Origin: CAYYWP01 sp050176585
GTDB taxonomy: Bacteria; Desulfobacterota; Binatia; HRBIN30; CADEER01
Length of the DNA: 60,397 bases
Assembly (NCBI GenBank): GCA_050176585.1
Contig: JBFXHX010000026.1
Coordinates: 1 to 60,397 of the forward strand
Direction: 5' to 3'
This document shows, piece after piece, positions 37,312 through 45,917 of the stretch. The stretch's first letter is position 1; every line of letters begins with the position of its first letter. A program made the translations under genes and the position numbers. Below the pieces are notes generated by a model, which saw nothing but the letters and a program-made list of their open reading frames with translations, was not told where the DNA came from and ran no database searches.

Positions 37312-39021
37312 ATGCGCTATCTGGCGTTGGCCTGCGATAACGATGGCACCCTGGCGCGGCACGGGGAGGTGGACGAGGCCACCATCGAGGCGTTGATGCG
37401 GCTCCGCACCACGGGCCGGCGTCTCCTGCTGGTGACCGGCCGCCAACTCGACGATCTCGAGCGGGTGTTCCCGCACCTGCACCTGTTCGAGCGCGTGGTG
37501 GTCGAGAATGGGGCGGTGATCGTCGACCCCGCGACGCGGGACGTGAAGGTGATCGCCGAGCCGCCGCCCGAGGCGTTCGGGCGTGCGCTCGAGAGCCGCG
37601 CGGTTCCAGCCGCGGTCGGCCGCGTCATCGTGGCCACCTGGGAACCGCACGAGACCACTGTGCTGGAGACCATTCGCGATCTCGGACTCGAGTTGCAGGT
37701 GATCTTCAACAAGGGGGCGGTGATGGTGCTGCCATCCGGCATCAACAAAGCCGCCGGTCTGCGCACCGCTCTCGAGGAGCTCGCCCTCTCCGCGCACAAC
37801 ACGGTCGGCATCGGTGATGCCGAGAACGATCACGCGTTCCTGGCCATCTGCGAGTGCGCCGTCGCGGTGGCCAATGCGCTGCCGGCGCTCCAGAGCCGCT
37901 GCGACTGGGTGACCGCGGGCGATCACGGCGCCGGCGTCATCGAGCTGATCGACGAGATGATCGCCACGGATCTCGCCAGCCTCGCGCCGCGCTTGAGCCG
38001 CCACAACATCCTGCTCGGGCTGAGCAGCGCGGACGAGCCCGTTCACTTGCCCCCGGTCGGCGTCTGCGCGCTGCTCACCGGCCCATCCGGCAGCGGAAAA
38101 TCCACGCTCGCAACCGGGTTGCTGGAGCGCATCGCCGAGCAGGGCTATCAGTTTTGCATCATCGATCCGGAGGGCGATTACGGGCCGGTCGCCGGCGCGG
38201 TCTCGCTGGGTGAGAGCCAGCGCGAGCCGAGCGCCGACGAGGTACTGGAGCTGCTCGAGAAGCCCGGCGCTAACGTCGTGGTCAACCTCCTCGGCGTCAA
38301 GCTCGAGAACCGGCCGGGGTTTTTCGCCCGCCTGATACCACGGCTGCAGGAGCTGCGCGCGCGCACGGCGCGGCCGCATTGGATCGTGGTCGACGAGGCC
38401 CATCACCTGTTGCCGGCGAGCTGGGACCCGGCGCCACTGATGCTGCCGCAGGCGTTCGAAGGCGTGCTGCTGATCACGGTCCATCCGGATCATCTGGCGG
38501 CGGCCGTGCTGGAGGCCGTCGATACGGTGATCGCGCTCGGGCCGGATGCCAAGGACGTGCTCCGGTACGTGCCGCGCGCGGCCGCGCATGGCGCCGTGCG
38601 CGGACCGGCGGTGCAGCCGGAAACCGGCGAAGCACTATTGTGGTCGACCCACCTCGGCGCCGTGCCCATGCGCCTCCGCATCGTGCCGCCCCAAGCCGAT
38701 CGGCGGCGCCACCAGCGCAAGTACGCCGCCGGCGAGCTCGGCGAAGACAAGAGCTTCTATTTCCGCGGCCCGGGCGGACGGCTGAATCTGCGCGCGCAGA
38801 ACCTGAACTTGTTCGCGCAGCTCGCCGACGGCGTGGACGACGAGACATGGTTATTCCACCTGCGTCGTGGCGACTACTCGCGGTGGTTCCGCGAATCCAT
38901 CAAAGACGAAGGCTTGGCCGCCGACACCGACATCGTCGAGCGCACGCCCGCACTCGACGCGGCCGAGAGCCGCGCCCGCATACGCGCCGCGATCGAGCAG
39001 CGATATACGGGCGCAGCCTGA
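37312..39021 (+). CDS. HAD-IIB phosphatase fused to HerA/DUF87-like ATPase
   Basis: A 569-residue two-domain protein. Residues 1-~220 are a Cof/trehalose-phosphatase-like HAD: CDNDGTLARH (catalytic Asp9 and Asp11), LLVTGRQLDDLE, INKAAGL with the Lys, and GIGDAENDHAFL. From ~240 on is a P-loop ATPase: Walker A LLTGPSGSGKSTLA (about 257-265), IIDPEGDY after it as in HerA/FtsK-like DUF87 ATPases, and Walker B HWIVVDEAHHLLP (about 356-366). The C-terminal part (FYFRGPGGRLNLRAQNL) is unassigned. Both active sites look intact. It follows the debranching enzyme by 19 bases. Confidence 0.82.
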   Translation: MRYLALACDNDGTLARHGEVDEATIEALMRLRTTGRRLLLVTGRQLDDLERVFPHLHLFERVVVENGAVIVDPATRDVKVIAEPPPEAFGRALESRAVPAAVGRVIVATWEPHETTVLETIRDLGLELQVIFNKGAVMVLPSGINKAAGLRTALEELALSAHNTVGIGDAENDHAFLAICECAVAVANALPALQSRCDWVTAGDHGAGVIELIDEMIATDLASLAPRLSRHNILLGLSSADEPVHLPPVGVCALLTGPSGSGKSTLATGLLERIAEQGYQFCIIDPEGDYGPVAGAVSLGESQREPSADEVLELLEKPGANVVVNLLGVKLENRPGFFARLIPRLQELRARTARPHWIVVDEAHHLLPASWDPAPLMLPQAFEGVLLITVHPDHLAAAVLEAVDTVIALGPDAKDVLRYVPRAAAHGAVRGPAVQPETGEALLWSTHLGAVPMRLRIVPPQADRRRHQRKYAAGELGEDKSFYFRGPGGRLNLRAQNLNLFAQLADGVDDETWLFHLRRGDYSRWFRESIKDEGLAADTDIVERTPALDAAESRARIRAAIEQRYTGAA

Positions 39022-39041
39022 CGTCGCAGTCGCTCACGTCT

Positions 39042-40544
39042 TCATCGCCTGGCCGACCAACTGGCTTCGGCCGGATCCAACCCGAGCCCGTCCGCGACGC
39101 CCTCGCCGTAGGCGGGATCGGCGCCGAGAAAGTGCACGAGCTGCCGCAGCTGGATCTCCTTCGGCACGCCGCGCATCGCCAGCACGATGTTCTCGATCAG
39201 ACGCGTTTTGGCGTCGCTGGGCAGCAAGCGAAACAGGGCGCCCGCTTGCGCGTAATCGTCGTTGCCGACGCGGTGATCATAGCGATCCGCGTCGCCGGAA
39301 AGGCGGAACGGCGGCTCCCTGTATTGCCGGGCTTCGCGCGGGCCGCCGAAGCTGTTCGGTTCGTAATTCGGCGCCGACCCGCCATTGCCGTCGAAGCGCA
39401 TCGCGCCGTCGCGCTGATACGTGGTGGCCTGCGTACCGCGCGGGCGGTTCACGGGCAACAACATGTAGTTGGGCCCGATCCGATAGCGGTGCGCGTCCGG
39501 ATACGAGAACAAGCGACCCTGCAACATCTTGTCGGGGGAAAAGCCGATCCCCGGTACGACATTCGACGGTTCGAAGGCCGACTGCTCGACGTCCTCGAAG
39601 TAGTTATCCGGATTGCGGTCGAGCACCATCTCGCCGATCTCGATCAGCGGGTAATCCCTGTGCGACCATACCTTCGTGATGTCGAATGCGTTCCATCGGT
39701 ACGCCTGCGCCTCGCGCTCGGCCATGATTTGCGCGCAGACGCGCCAGCGGGGATGGTCGCCGCGCTCGATCGCCGTGAACAGATCCCGTTGCGCGTAATC
39801 CGGATCCTCGCCGGCCAGACGAACGGCGTCCTCTCGCGTGAGATTCCGGATGCCCTGCTTGGTCTTGAAGTGAAACTTGACCCAGAAGCGCTCGCCTTGC
39901 GCGTTCCAGAAGCTGAACGTGTGGCTCGAGAACCCGTCCATGTAGCGGTAGCCGTCCGGCGTGCCCCGGTCCGAGAACAGGATCGTCACCTGGTGCAGCG
40001 TCTCCGGTGACAACGACAGAAAATCCCACATCATCGTCGGGCTCTTCATGTGCGTCTTCGGATCGCGCTTCTGCGTGTGGATGAAATCGGGGAACTTGGA
40101 CGGGTCGCGGATGAAGAACACCGGGGTGTTGTTGCCGACCATGTCCCAGTTGCCTTCCTCGGTGTAAAACTTCACGGCGAAGCCGCGCGGGTCCCGCTCG
40201 GTGTCCGCCGACCCCTGCTCGCCGCCGACGGTCGAGAAGCGCGCGAACAGCTCCGTGACCTTGCCGACCTGCGAGAACACCTTCGCGCACGTGTAGCGGG
40301 TGATGTCGTTGGTCACGACGAAGTACCCGTGGGCTCCCGAGCCCTTGGCGTGCACGACCCGCTCGGGCACGCGCTCGCGGTCGAAGTGCGCCAGCTTCTC
40401 GATCAAATGAAAGTCCTGCATCAGCACCGGCCCGCCCGGTCCGGCGGTGATGGAATTCTGATTGTCGCCCACGGGAATGCCGGCCGCTGTCGTCAACGTG
40501 CTCCGGTCCTCATTGGCGCCCTTGGGGTTCCGTTGGTCCTGCAT
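39042..40544 (-). CDS. katA: haem catalase (small-subunit type)
   Basis: A 500-residue monofunctional catalase decomposing H2O2. The distal His is in RVVHAKGSGAHGYF, the distal Asn in DMVGNNTPVFFIRD, and the proximal haem ligand Tyr in RLFSYPDAHRYRIGPNY. ATG 40544 (MQDQRNPKGANED) is preferred over the upstream in-frame ATG because family alignments start here. It is divergent from oxyR across a 140-base region with a LysR-type dyad, so peroxide induction through OxyR is expected. It converges on the HAD-ATPase gene with 20 bases between. Confidence 0.94.
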   Translation of the reverse strand: MQDQRNPKGANEDRSTLTTAAGIPVGDNQNSITAGPGGPVLMQDFHLIEKLAHFDRERVPERVVHAKGSGAHGYFVVTNDITRYTCAKVFSQVGKVTELFARFSTVGGEQGSADTERDPRGFAVKFYTEEGNWDMVGNNTPVFFIRDPSKFPDFIHTQKRDPKTHMKSPTMMWDFLSLSPETLHQVTILFSDRGTPDGYRYMDGFSSHTFSFWNAQGERFWVKFHFKTKQGIRNLTREDAVRLAGEDPDYAQRDLFTAIERGDHPRWRVCAQIMAEREAQAYRWNAFDITKVWSHRDYPLIEIGEMVLDRNPDNYFEDVEQSAFEPSNVVPGIGFSPDKMLQGRLFSYPDAHRYRIGPNYMLLPVNRPRGTQATTYQRDGAMRFDGNGGSAPNYEPNSFGGPREARQYREPPFRLSGDADRYDHRVGNDDYAQAGALFRLLPSDAKTRLIENIVLAMRGVPKEIQLRQLVHFLGADPAYGEGVADGLGLDPAEASWSARR

Positions 40545-40650
40545 GTCGTTCGCCCGCCCTTCTCGGATTCGCCGGCTCGCCAACGCGCTGCTCTGCGCTG
40601 CGCTCTTCCGGCGTGCTCCCGGTCTATGCGCAGCCAACCCATTTGTCTAA

Positions 40651-40663
40651 TTGATTGTATCAA
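40651..40663. promoter_or_regulatory. LysR-type dyad in the katA-oxyR intergenic region
   Basis: TTGATTGTATCAA is a perfect inverted repeat (5-bp arms, 3-base centre) fitting the T-N11-A rule for LysR-type regulators. It is followed by an AT-rich stretch (CATATGATAG) 22 bases before the oxyR ATG. A full four-element OxyR site is not evident, but position and symmetry suit OxyR control of both genes. Confidence 0.5.
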
Positions 40664-40684
40664 CTCATATGATAGGGTGACCAA

Positions 40685-41599
40685 ATGACTGTGAACGAGC
40701 TGCGGTACGCGGTCGCGGTCGCGGCGGAGCTGCACTTCGGGCGCGCGGCGCAAAAGTGTTTCGTGAGCCAGCCGGCGCTGAGCCTGGCCATACAGAAGCT
40801 CGAGGACGAGCTCGGGGTGAAGCTGTTCGAGCGGCGCAAGCACGAGGTGATCGTCACCGACATCGGCGAGCGCATCATCGCGCAGGCGCAGCGCGCGCTC
40901 GAGGAAGTTTCCGCGATCACGGACATCGCGCGGGGCGGAAAGGATCAGCTGAACGGCGCGCTCCGACTCGGCGTGATCCAGACGGTCGGACCGTATCTCC
41001 TGCCGGAGTTGGTCGCCGAGCTGCGCCGCTGCGCGCCGCGCATGCCGCTCCAGATCGAGGAGAATCTCACCGCGAACCTGGAACAGCTACTCGCGCGCGG
41101 CGCGCTCGATGCCGTCATCGTGGCGCTGCCGTTCGCTCCGCCGGGCATCGAGACGCGTCCGCTGTTCACCGAGGCTTTTCGCGTGCTGGTGCCGCAGCGC
41201 CATCGACTCGGGAAGAAGTCGCGCGTCAGCGCCGATGATCTGCTGGGCGAGCCCGTGCTGCTCTTGCGGGCGGGGCACTGCTTTCGCGAGCACGTGCTCG
41301 AAGCGTGCCCGGGCATCTCGCAGGCCGATACCGGTCCCCTGCAGGGAAATTCGCTCGAGACGATCCGCAACATGGTCGCCTCGGGACTCGGCATCTCCGT
41401 CTTTCCAGCCAGCGCCGTGACCGCACGCCATGCCCATGCCCTGTGCCGGGCGGTGCCCTTCGCGCCTCCCGCACCGCTGCGGCAAATCGCGCTCGCGTGG
41501 CGCAAGGGTTTCAACCGGCCGGCGGCGCTGGGCGCGGTCGCTGAAGCCATCGCCAGCCTTGAGATCCGCGGCGTGACCATGCTGCGCGCGAAACGGTGA
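40685..41599 (+). CDS. oxyR: hydrogen-peroxide-sensing LysR regulator OxyR
   Basis: A 304-residue LysR-type regulator. The N-terminal wHTH has YAVAVAAELHFGRAAQKCFV then SQPALSLAIQKLEDELG. The regulatory domain carries the redox pair in RAGHCFREHVLEAC, with cysteines at residues 199 and 208, the same numbers as in E. coli OxyR, so disulfide sensing of H2O2 is predicted. It is divergent from katA. Confidence 0.92.
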   Translation: MTVNELRYAVAVAAELHFGRAAQKCFVSQPALSLAIQKLEDELGVKLFERRKHEVIVTDIGERIIAQAQRALEEVSAITDIARGGKDQLNGALRLGVIQTVGPYLLPELVAELRRCAPRMPLQIEENLTANLEQLLARGALDAVIVALPFAPPGIETRPLFTEAFRVLVPQRHRLGKKSRVSADDLLGEPVLLLRAGHCFREHVLEACPGISQADTGPLQGNSLETIRNMVASGLGISVFPASAVTARHAHALCRAVPFAPPAPLRQIALAWRKGFNRPAALGAVAEAIASLEIRGVTMLRAKR

Positions 41600-41683
41600 C
41601 GTTCGGGCCGCCTTCGCGTCCGCACGCGGCCCATACTGGCGACCTGGGTTGTGGCTGCGTCCGCTGATCGGGCAAGATGTCGC

Positions 41684-43885
41684 ATGGTTGCGCGGCCTTG
41701 GGTTCTCGAGCGCAAGACGACCGCCGCGCTCGTCATCGTCGCGGCGGCGCTGCTGACAGCGGGCTTGAGCACCGTATGGCTGGTCGGAGAAGCGCGCCGG
41801 GCGGGCGATTTGATGCGCCGCACGCTCGAGATCGAAGCGCAACTCGGCCGACTCGAGACCAATCTGCTGGAAGCGGAAGCCGGTCAGCGCGGATTCCTGC
41901 TGACCGGCACGGACCGCGAATTGGCGCGCTATGAGCGCGGTGTAGAGGCGTCGCGGGCGACGCTGGCGAGACTCGAGCGGCTCAACGACAACCCCGTGCA
42001 AAAGGAGCGGTCGAGCGAGATCGCGCGCCTCGCGACCGCCCGACTCGCAGCGCTCGGCGCGGCGGTCGATCGACGCCGCGGCAGCAGTCCCGAAACCGCT
42101 CTCGACCCGCAGCACGACCAGGCCGAGCACGCGACGGAACGGATCCGTACCCTGCTGGCAGAGGCGCAGGCAGAGGAGGATCGCGTATTTGCGAAACACC
42201 GCGCGGCGCGCGCGCAACGGTTTCAATCCGCATCGTTGTTAGGAATCGGTAGTGGGGCGCTGGGCCTGGTGGTGGTCGTGCTCTGCGCGCAGGGGCTGAA
42301 CCGCAGCGGGCGCCGGCGGCAAGACGCCGAGCGGCGGCGCCACGAGAGCGAGGGCCGGTTGCGGGTCACGCTGCAAAGCATCGGCGACGCGGTGATCGCC
42401 ACCGACACCGACGGCCGCATCGTGTTCATGAACCCGGTGGCGGAGCGGCTCACCGGCTGGCCGGAAGCGGAGGCCGCGGGTCGGCCGCTCGAGCAAGTGT
42501 TTCGCATCATCAACGAGCACACGCGCGGAGTGGTCGAGAGCCCGGTGACCAAGGTCCTGCGCGAAGCGCATATCGTCGGGCTCGACAACCATACCCTGCT
42601 CGTGACCCGTTCGGGCGCCGAGATCCCGATCGACGACAGTGGCGCGCCGATTCGCGACACCAGCAAAGACATGATGGGCGTCGTGCTTGTGTTTCGCGAC
42701 ATCAGCGACCGCAAACAAATGGATGCCAAACGAGAGGCACTGCTGCGCGAAGAAGCGGCGCGGCGCGCGGCGGAACGCGCCAACGCGGCCAAAGACGAGT
42801 TCCTCGCGGTGCTGTCGCACGAGTTGCGGTCGCCGCTGCAGGGGATCTTGAGCTGGCTGGAGGTCTTGCGGGTGAGCGACGGGCACCGCGCCCAGCAGCA
42901 GCGCGCGCGCGCGGCGATCGAACGCGGCGTGCGGCAGCAAGCGCAGTTGGTCAACGATCTGCTCGATGCGTCTCGCATCGTCGCGGGCAAGCTGCAGGTC
43001 GAGCGCGCGCCCGTCCCGATCGCGCCGCTCGTCGAAGGGTGCGTGGAAGAAGTCCGCGCCATGGCGCACGAGCAAGGGCTCGAGCTGCACGCGGAAGTAG
43101 GCGACTGCGGCGTCGTGCTCGGCGACAAACACCGCCTGCACCAGTCAGTCGCGAACCTCCTCGGCAACGCGGTGAAATTCACGCCTCGCGGCGGGCGGAT
43201 CGAGACGCGTTGCAACGTCGAGGGCAACGAAGTCGTGATCTCGGTGCGCGACACGGGCGAAGGCATCGCGCCGGAGTTCCTCCCACAGCTGTTCGACCGC
43301 TTCACCCAGAGCGCCAACGCTCGCCTGCGCTCGAGTGCTGGCCTCGGACTCGGACTTTCAATTGCGCGTCAGATCATCGAGCTGCACGGCGGTTCGATGA
43401 GCGCGCTGAGCGACGGCGTCGGGCAGGGCGCGACATTCGCGATCCGCCTGCCGAGGGCGGATCACGGCTCCGCTACGCCAAGTCGGCGGGCCCGCACCGA
43501 GGGCGCAAGCCTGGCCGGGCTGACCATTCTCGTCGTGGACGATGACGAGGACACGCGAGAGTCTCTCCGGCTGCTGCTCACGTTGCGCGGGGCGACGGTG
43601 CACTGCGCCGCGACGGTGCAAGACGCCCTGGCGATCAACAGGCGCGAGCAGCCGACGATTTTACTGAGCGACATCAGCATGCCCGATCAGGATGGCTACC
43701 ACCTCATCGAGGTCGTGCGCCGCGACAGCAATGGCCAAAAGCCCTTTGCGATCGCCATTACCGGCTTCGCGGTCGCGGAAGACCGCGCCCGCTCGGCACG
43801 CGCCGGGTTCGATGCCCATGTGGCCAAGCCCGTCGACCTCGATGAGTTGGTCACCACGATACGCACCTTAGTCGACAATCGCTGA
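41684..43885 (+). CDS. hybrid histidine kinase (CHASE3-PAS-HisKA-HATPase-REC)
   Basis: A 733-residue membrane sensor kinase. TM1 is followed by a CHASE3 domain (LETNLLEAEAGQRGFLLTG), TM2 (SLLGIGSGALGLVVVVLC) and a PAS domain (SIGDAVIATDTDGRIVFMNP). HisKA has the phosphoacceptor in VLSHELRSPLQG, then the N box VANLLGNAVKFTP and G boxes GEGIAPEF/GLGLGLSIARQ. The C-terminal receiver has the acidic cluster VVDDDED, phospho-Asp in LLSDISMPDQDGY and Lys in VAKPVD. ATG 41684 is used; GTG 41651 is an in-frame alternative. The phosphorelay partner is not evident. Confidence 0.88.
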   Translation: MVARPWVLERKTTAALVIVAAALLTAGLSTVWLVGEARRAGDLMRRTLEIEAQLGRLETNLLEAEAGQRGFLLTGTDRELARYERGVEASRATLARLERLNDNPVQKERSSEIARLATARLAALGAAVDRRRGSSPETALDPQHDQAEHATERIRTLLAEAQAEEDRVFAKHRAARAQRFQSASLLGIGSGALGLVVVVLCAQGLNRSGRRRQDAERRRHESEGRLRVTLQSIGDAVIATDTDGRIVFMNPVAERLTGWPEAEAAGRPLEQVFRIINEHTRGVVESPVTKVLREAHIVGLDNHTLLVTRSGAEIPIDDSGAPIRDTSKDMMGVVLVFRDISDRKQMDAKREALLREEAARRAAERANAAKDEFLAVLSHELRSPLQGILSWLEVLRVSDGHRAQQQRARAAIERGVRQQAQLVNDLLDASRIVAGKLQVERAPVPIAPLVEGCVEEVRAMAHEQGLELHAEVGDCGVVLGDKHRLHQSVANLLGNAVKFTPRGGRIETRCNVEGNEVVISVRDTGEGIAPEFLPQLFDRFTQSANARLRSSAGLGLGLSIARQIIELHGGSMSALSDGVGQGATFAIRLPRADHGSATPSRRARTEGASLAGLTILVVDDDEDTRESLRLLLTLRGATVHCAATVQDALAINRREQPTILLSDISMPDQDGYHLIEVVRRDSNGQKPFAIAITGFAVAEDRARSARAGFDAHVAKPVDLDELVTTIRTLVDNR

Positions 43886-43887
43886 CG

Positions 43888-44100
43888 CTAGGAAGCAAGC
43901 GACTTAGGCACCTCGGAGACGCTCAACTCGCCAGTCGCGAGCTCGAGGTCCATTCCGGGCTCGAGCTCGATCTTGATCGGGATCTTCGGTGCGATGATGC
44001 GGCCGAGACCGAACGGCCTGCAGTCCCATGCCGTCGCCCGAGCGCCGCACGCTGTAGTGACCTGCACCCGCTTTGCCTGCCCCAACACTTTGATCTTCAT
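43888..44100 (-). CDS. small hypothetical protein (70 aa)
   Basis: A 70-residue soluble protein starting MKIKVLGQAKRVQV. AAGGAGGG lies 6 bases before the ATG at 44100, an excellent ribosome-binding site, which supports a real gene. Two cysteines (TTACGARATAWDC) are separated by nine residues. The middle is basic and Pro/Ile-rich (GRIIAPKIPIKIELEP). No family recognised. It is convergent with the hybrid kinase gene, leaving 2 bases between stops. Confidence 0.6.
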   Translation of the reverse strand: MKIKVLGQAKRVQVTTACGARATAWDCRPFGLGRIIAPKIPIKIELEPGMDLELATGELSVSEVPKSLAS

Positions 44101-44395
44101 CGTTAGCCCTCCTTCAAACAAAGGCAGTATTCGCCACTCTCTTCGATACGGCCCGACGCAACGGGCTGTGTCAGTTTGCGCTCGGGGGAGCAGAACGCGT
44201 GCCAGGCGGAGTGCCGTGCGACCGCCGCGACCAATGGCGGCGCGTGCAAAGATTACACAACAAGCCGGGGTGCGACTTACAGGCGTCTGCAGGTACGGGG
44301 CAAGTGGCGGTTGTTTTCTCCATTGCGCAGTCGCTGGCACGGTCACTGCTTCGTGGTGCCGCACGGCCTAAGCGGCCGACACAAACGGAGGGACG

Positions 44396-44509
44396 ATGAA
44401 GGACGAAGAGACTCGTGACCATCAAAGCGGCAAAGCCGGTTATTTGTTGTTGTGGTTGCTCGGCGTACCACTGCCGCTGTTGTTGATCTTGTATCTCATC
44501 TTCCGGTGA
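44396..44509 (+). CDS. 37-residue single-pass membrane peptide
   Basis: A short ORF with GGAGGG 5 bases upstream of the ATG. It encodes a polar N-terminus (MKDEETRDHQSGKAG) and one hydrophobic helix (YLLLWLLGVPLPLLLILYL) ending in IFR. The LLGVPLPLLLILYL pattern resembles tiny conserved proteobacterial membrane proteins of unknown function. It is divergent from the 70-residue gene. Confidence 0.6.
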   Translation: MKDEETRDHQSGKAGYLLLWLLGVPLPLLLILYLIFR

Positions 44510-44636
44510 ACTCGATCTTACAGCGCAGCAACCGCTATAGCGCAGTAACCGCTCCCGCACGTGCCGCCGGATTCGCCCAGGTTCGCGTTGGGTCGATTTT
44601 AATTCGTGTCGCGGCGTGCTCGCGAAAGGAGAAATC

Positions 44637-45017
44637 ATGAGACGACCTGCCGTCATGCAGCACCGCTACGACAGCGCCCGCGTACCCGGCTTCCCCGAGG
44701 AACATCTCCCGCTGACCATTCTGCATCCACTGCAGTTCCACGACATTTGGCGCGGCCCGTGCCAGAGCCCTGAGCGCGCGCTCGCGGTGGCGGTGCTGGA
44801 GAATGCCGCCAACGATTTGCGCAAGTACCGCTACGCCCGCCAGCGTCAAGGGCAGCGGTTCTACATGCAAGCGTATCAGTGGGTAGCGTCCGACGACCGG
44901 GAATGGCCATTCTCGTTCGTCAATTTGTGTGAATTCCTCAAAGCGTCCCCCGAAGCGCTGCGCGAGGAACTGCTGAACCTCTCCGTGTCGACGCGACGCG
45001 AGTCTGAGGCCGCGTAG
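44637..45017 (+). CDS. hypothetical protein (126 aa)
   Basis: A 126-residue soluble protein; AAAGGAG lies 7 bases before the ATG. The first ~35 residues are Pro/His-rich, and the rest is helical with YMQAYQWVASDDREWPFSF then NLCEFLKASPEALREELL. I recall similar AYxWVxSDDxxxPFSFxNxCE segments in uncharacterised proteins of other proteobacteria, but no function is known to me. A hemerythrin-like gene follows after 22 bases. Confidence 0.6.
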   Translation: MRRPAVMQHRYDSARVPGFPEEHLPLTILHPLQFHDIWRGPCQSPERALAVAVLENAANDLRKYRYARQRQGQRFYMQAYQWVASDDREWPFSFVNLCEFLKASPEALREELLNLSVSTRRESEAA

Positions 45018-45039
45018 CCACAGCCCACGGTGCGGAGAC

Positions 45040-45507
45040 ATGCGATCTCGTGAAAGCGGGATAGACGGGATCGAGCAGCTCAAGCTGCAGCATGAGCATC
45101 TCCTGGAGGCATTCGACGAGCTCGAGGTGACCGTCGAGCCCGAGGCGCGCTTGCGATTGTTCGCGCACATCGGCCAGCGTTTGAAGGCGCACGCCGCGGT
45201 GGAGGAAGAGGTCTTCCATCCCGGAGTGGAGTCGGCTGGCATCTCCGCTGAAGCGGTCAGCGACGCCGCCGAGGCGCATGTGGTGATGGATGTGTTGCTC
45301 GACGAGATCCTGGGCGCCGAGGCCAAACCGGCTACCGTCAAGCTCTTGCGCGACGTAGTCGAACGCCACTTCAACGAAGAGGAAGAGCACCTGTTCGCGT
45401 TCGTCCAACGGCTCCCCGAATCGGTGCGCAAAGCGCTCGCGAATGCGATACAGGCCTACCTCGACGAGTTCGGCGACGGCGCCGAGGACAGCTTACCCCC
45501 GCCCTGA
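45040..45507 (+). CDS. hemerythrin HHE-domain protein
   Basis: A 155-residue four-helix HHE protein. Likely metal ligands are in KLQHEHLLEAFDEL, LKAHAAVEEEVFHPG, AAEAHVVMDVLLDEI and VERHFNEEEEHLF. It can bind a di-iron (or similar) centre and may handle O2, NO or iron. A second HHE protein is encoded at 58281. GGAG precedes the ATG closely. It lies in a run of small stress-type genes. Confidence 0.82.
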   Translation: MRSRESGIDGIEQLKLQHEHLLEAFDELEVTVEPEARLRLFAHIGQRLKAHAAVEEEVFHPGVESAGISAEAVSDAAEAHVVMDVLLDEILGAEAKPATVKLLRDVVERHFNEEEEHLFAFVQRLPESVRKALANAIQAYLDEFGDGAEDSLPPP

Positions 45508-45917
45508 AATACGCGCGGATGATCGTCCATCGAAGTGCGCCGCAATGCGCTGTGCGCTTCCGTTTTGCTCCCTTCGGGTAATCCACGGCGCCAGACCCAC
45601 GTCCACGGCGGCCCAGTGTGGTGCCGCCAGGTTCTGTGCCCATGTGCTGAACCAGGTTACCGGGCGCTGGCACGCCGGTAATCAGACGGCCGCTCACTCA
45701 GGGTGAGTAACGGCCCCCGCGAAGAGCGACAGTTGACTGCCTCACGGGCCGCGTTCTATCACGCGCACATCGACCGAACTGGGGCTGCACTCGACGAGCA
45801 CGGGATTGCGATGTGGCGTTGCGCAGTGCACACGAACGAGTCGGCTTCGACGCCGCATTCCCGAGCCGCAGGCTAGGAGCCGACCACCAGTGGGGCGAAA
45901 GTCCTGCGCGGGGACTG
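45508..45917. other. 410-base intergenic region before the CheB-CheR gene
   Basis: No gene recognised. A perfect 7-bp inverted repeat, TTACCGG (45657-45663) and CCGGTAA (45675-45681), and a CTCAC/GTGAG repeat just after it could form adjacent hairpins. There is no T-run, so a terminator is unlikely; a structured leader or operator is possible. Confidence 0.4.

Noticed and set aside
41651..41683. GTG start for the CHASE3 hybrid kinase
   Set aside because: The in-frame ATG at 41684 is closer to the first TM helix. The extra 11 residues show no conserved feature.
45657..45681. 7-bp inverted repeat as intrinsic terminator of the hemerythrin-like gene
   Set aside because: It lies 150 bases after the stop, has an 11-base loop and lacks a T-run.
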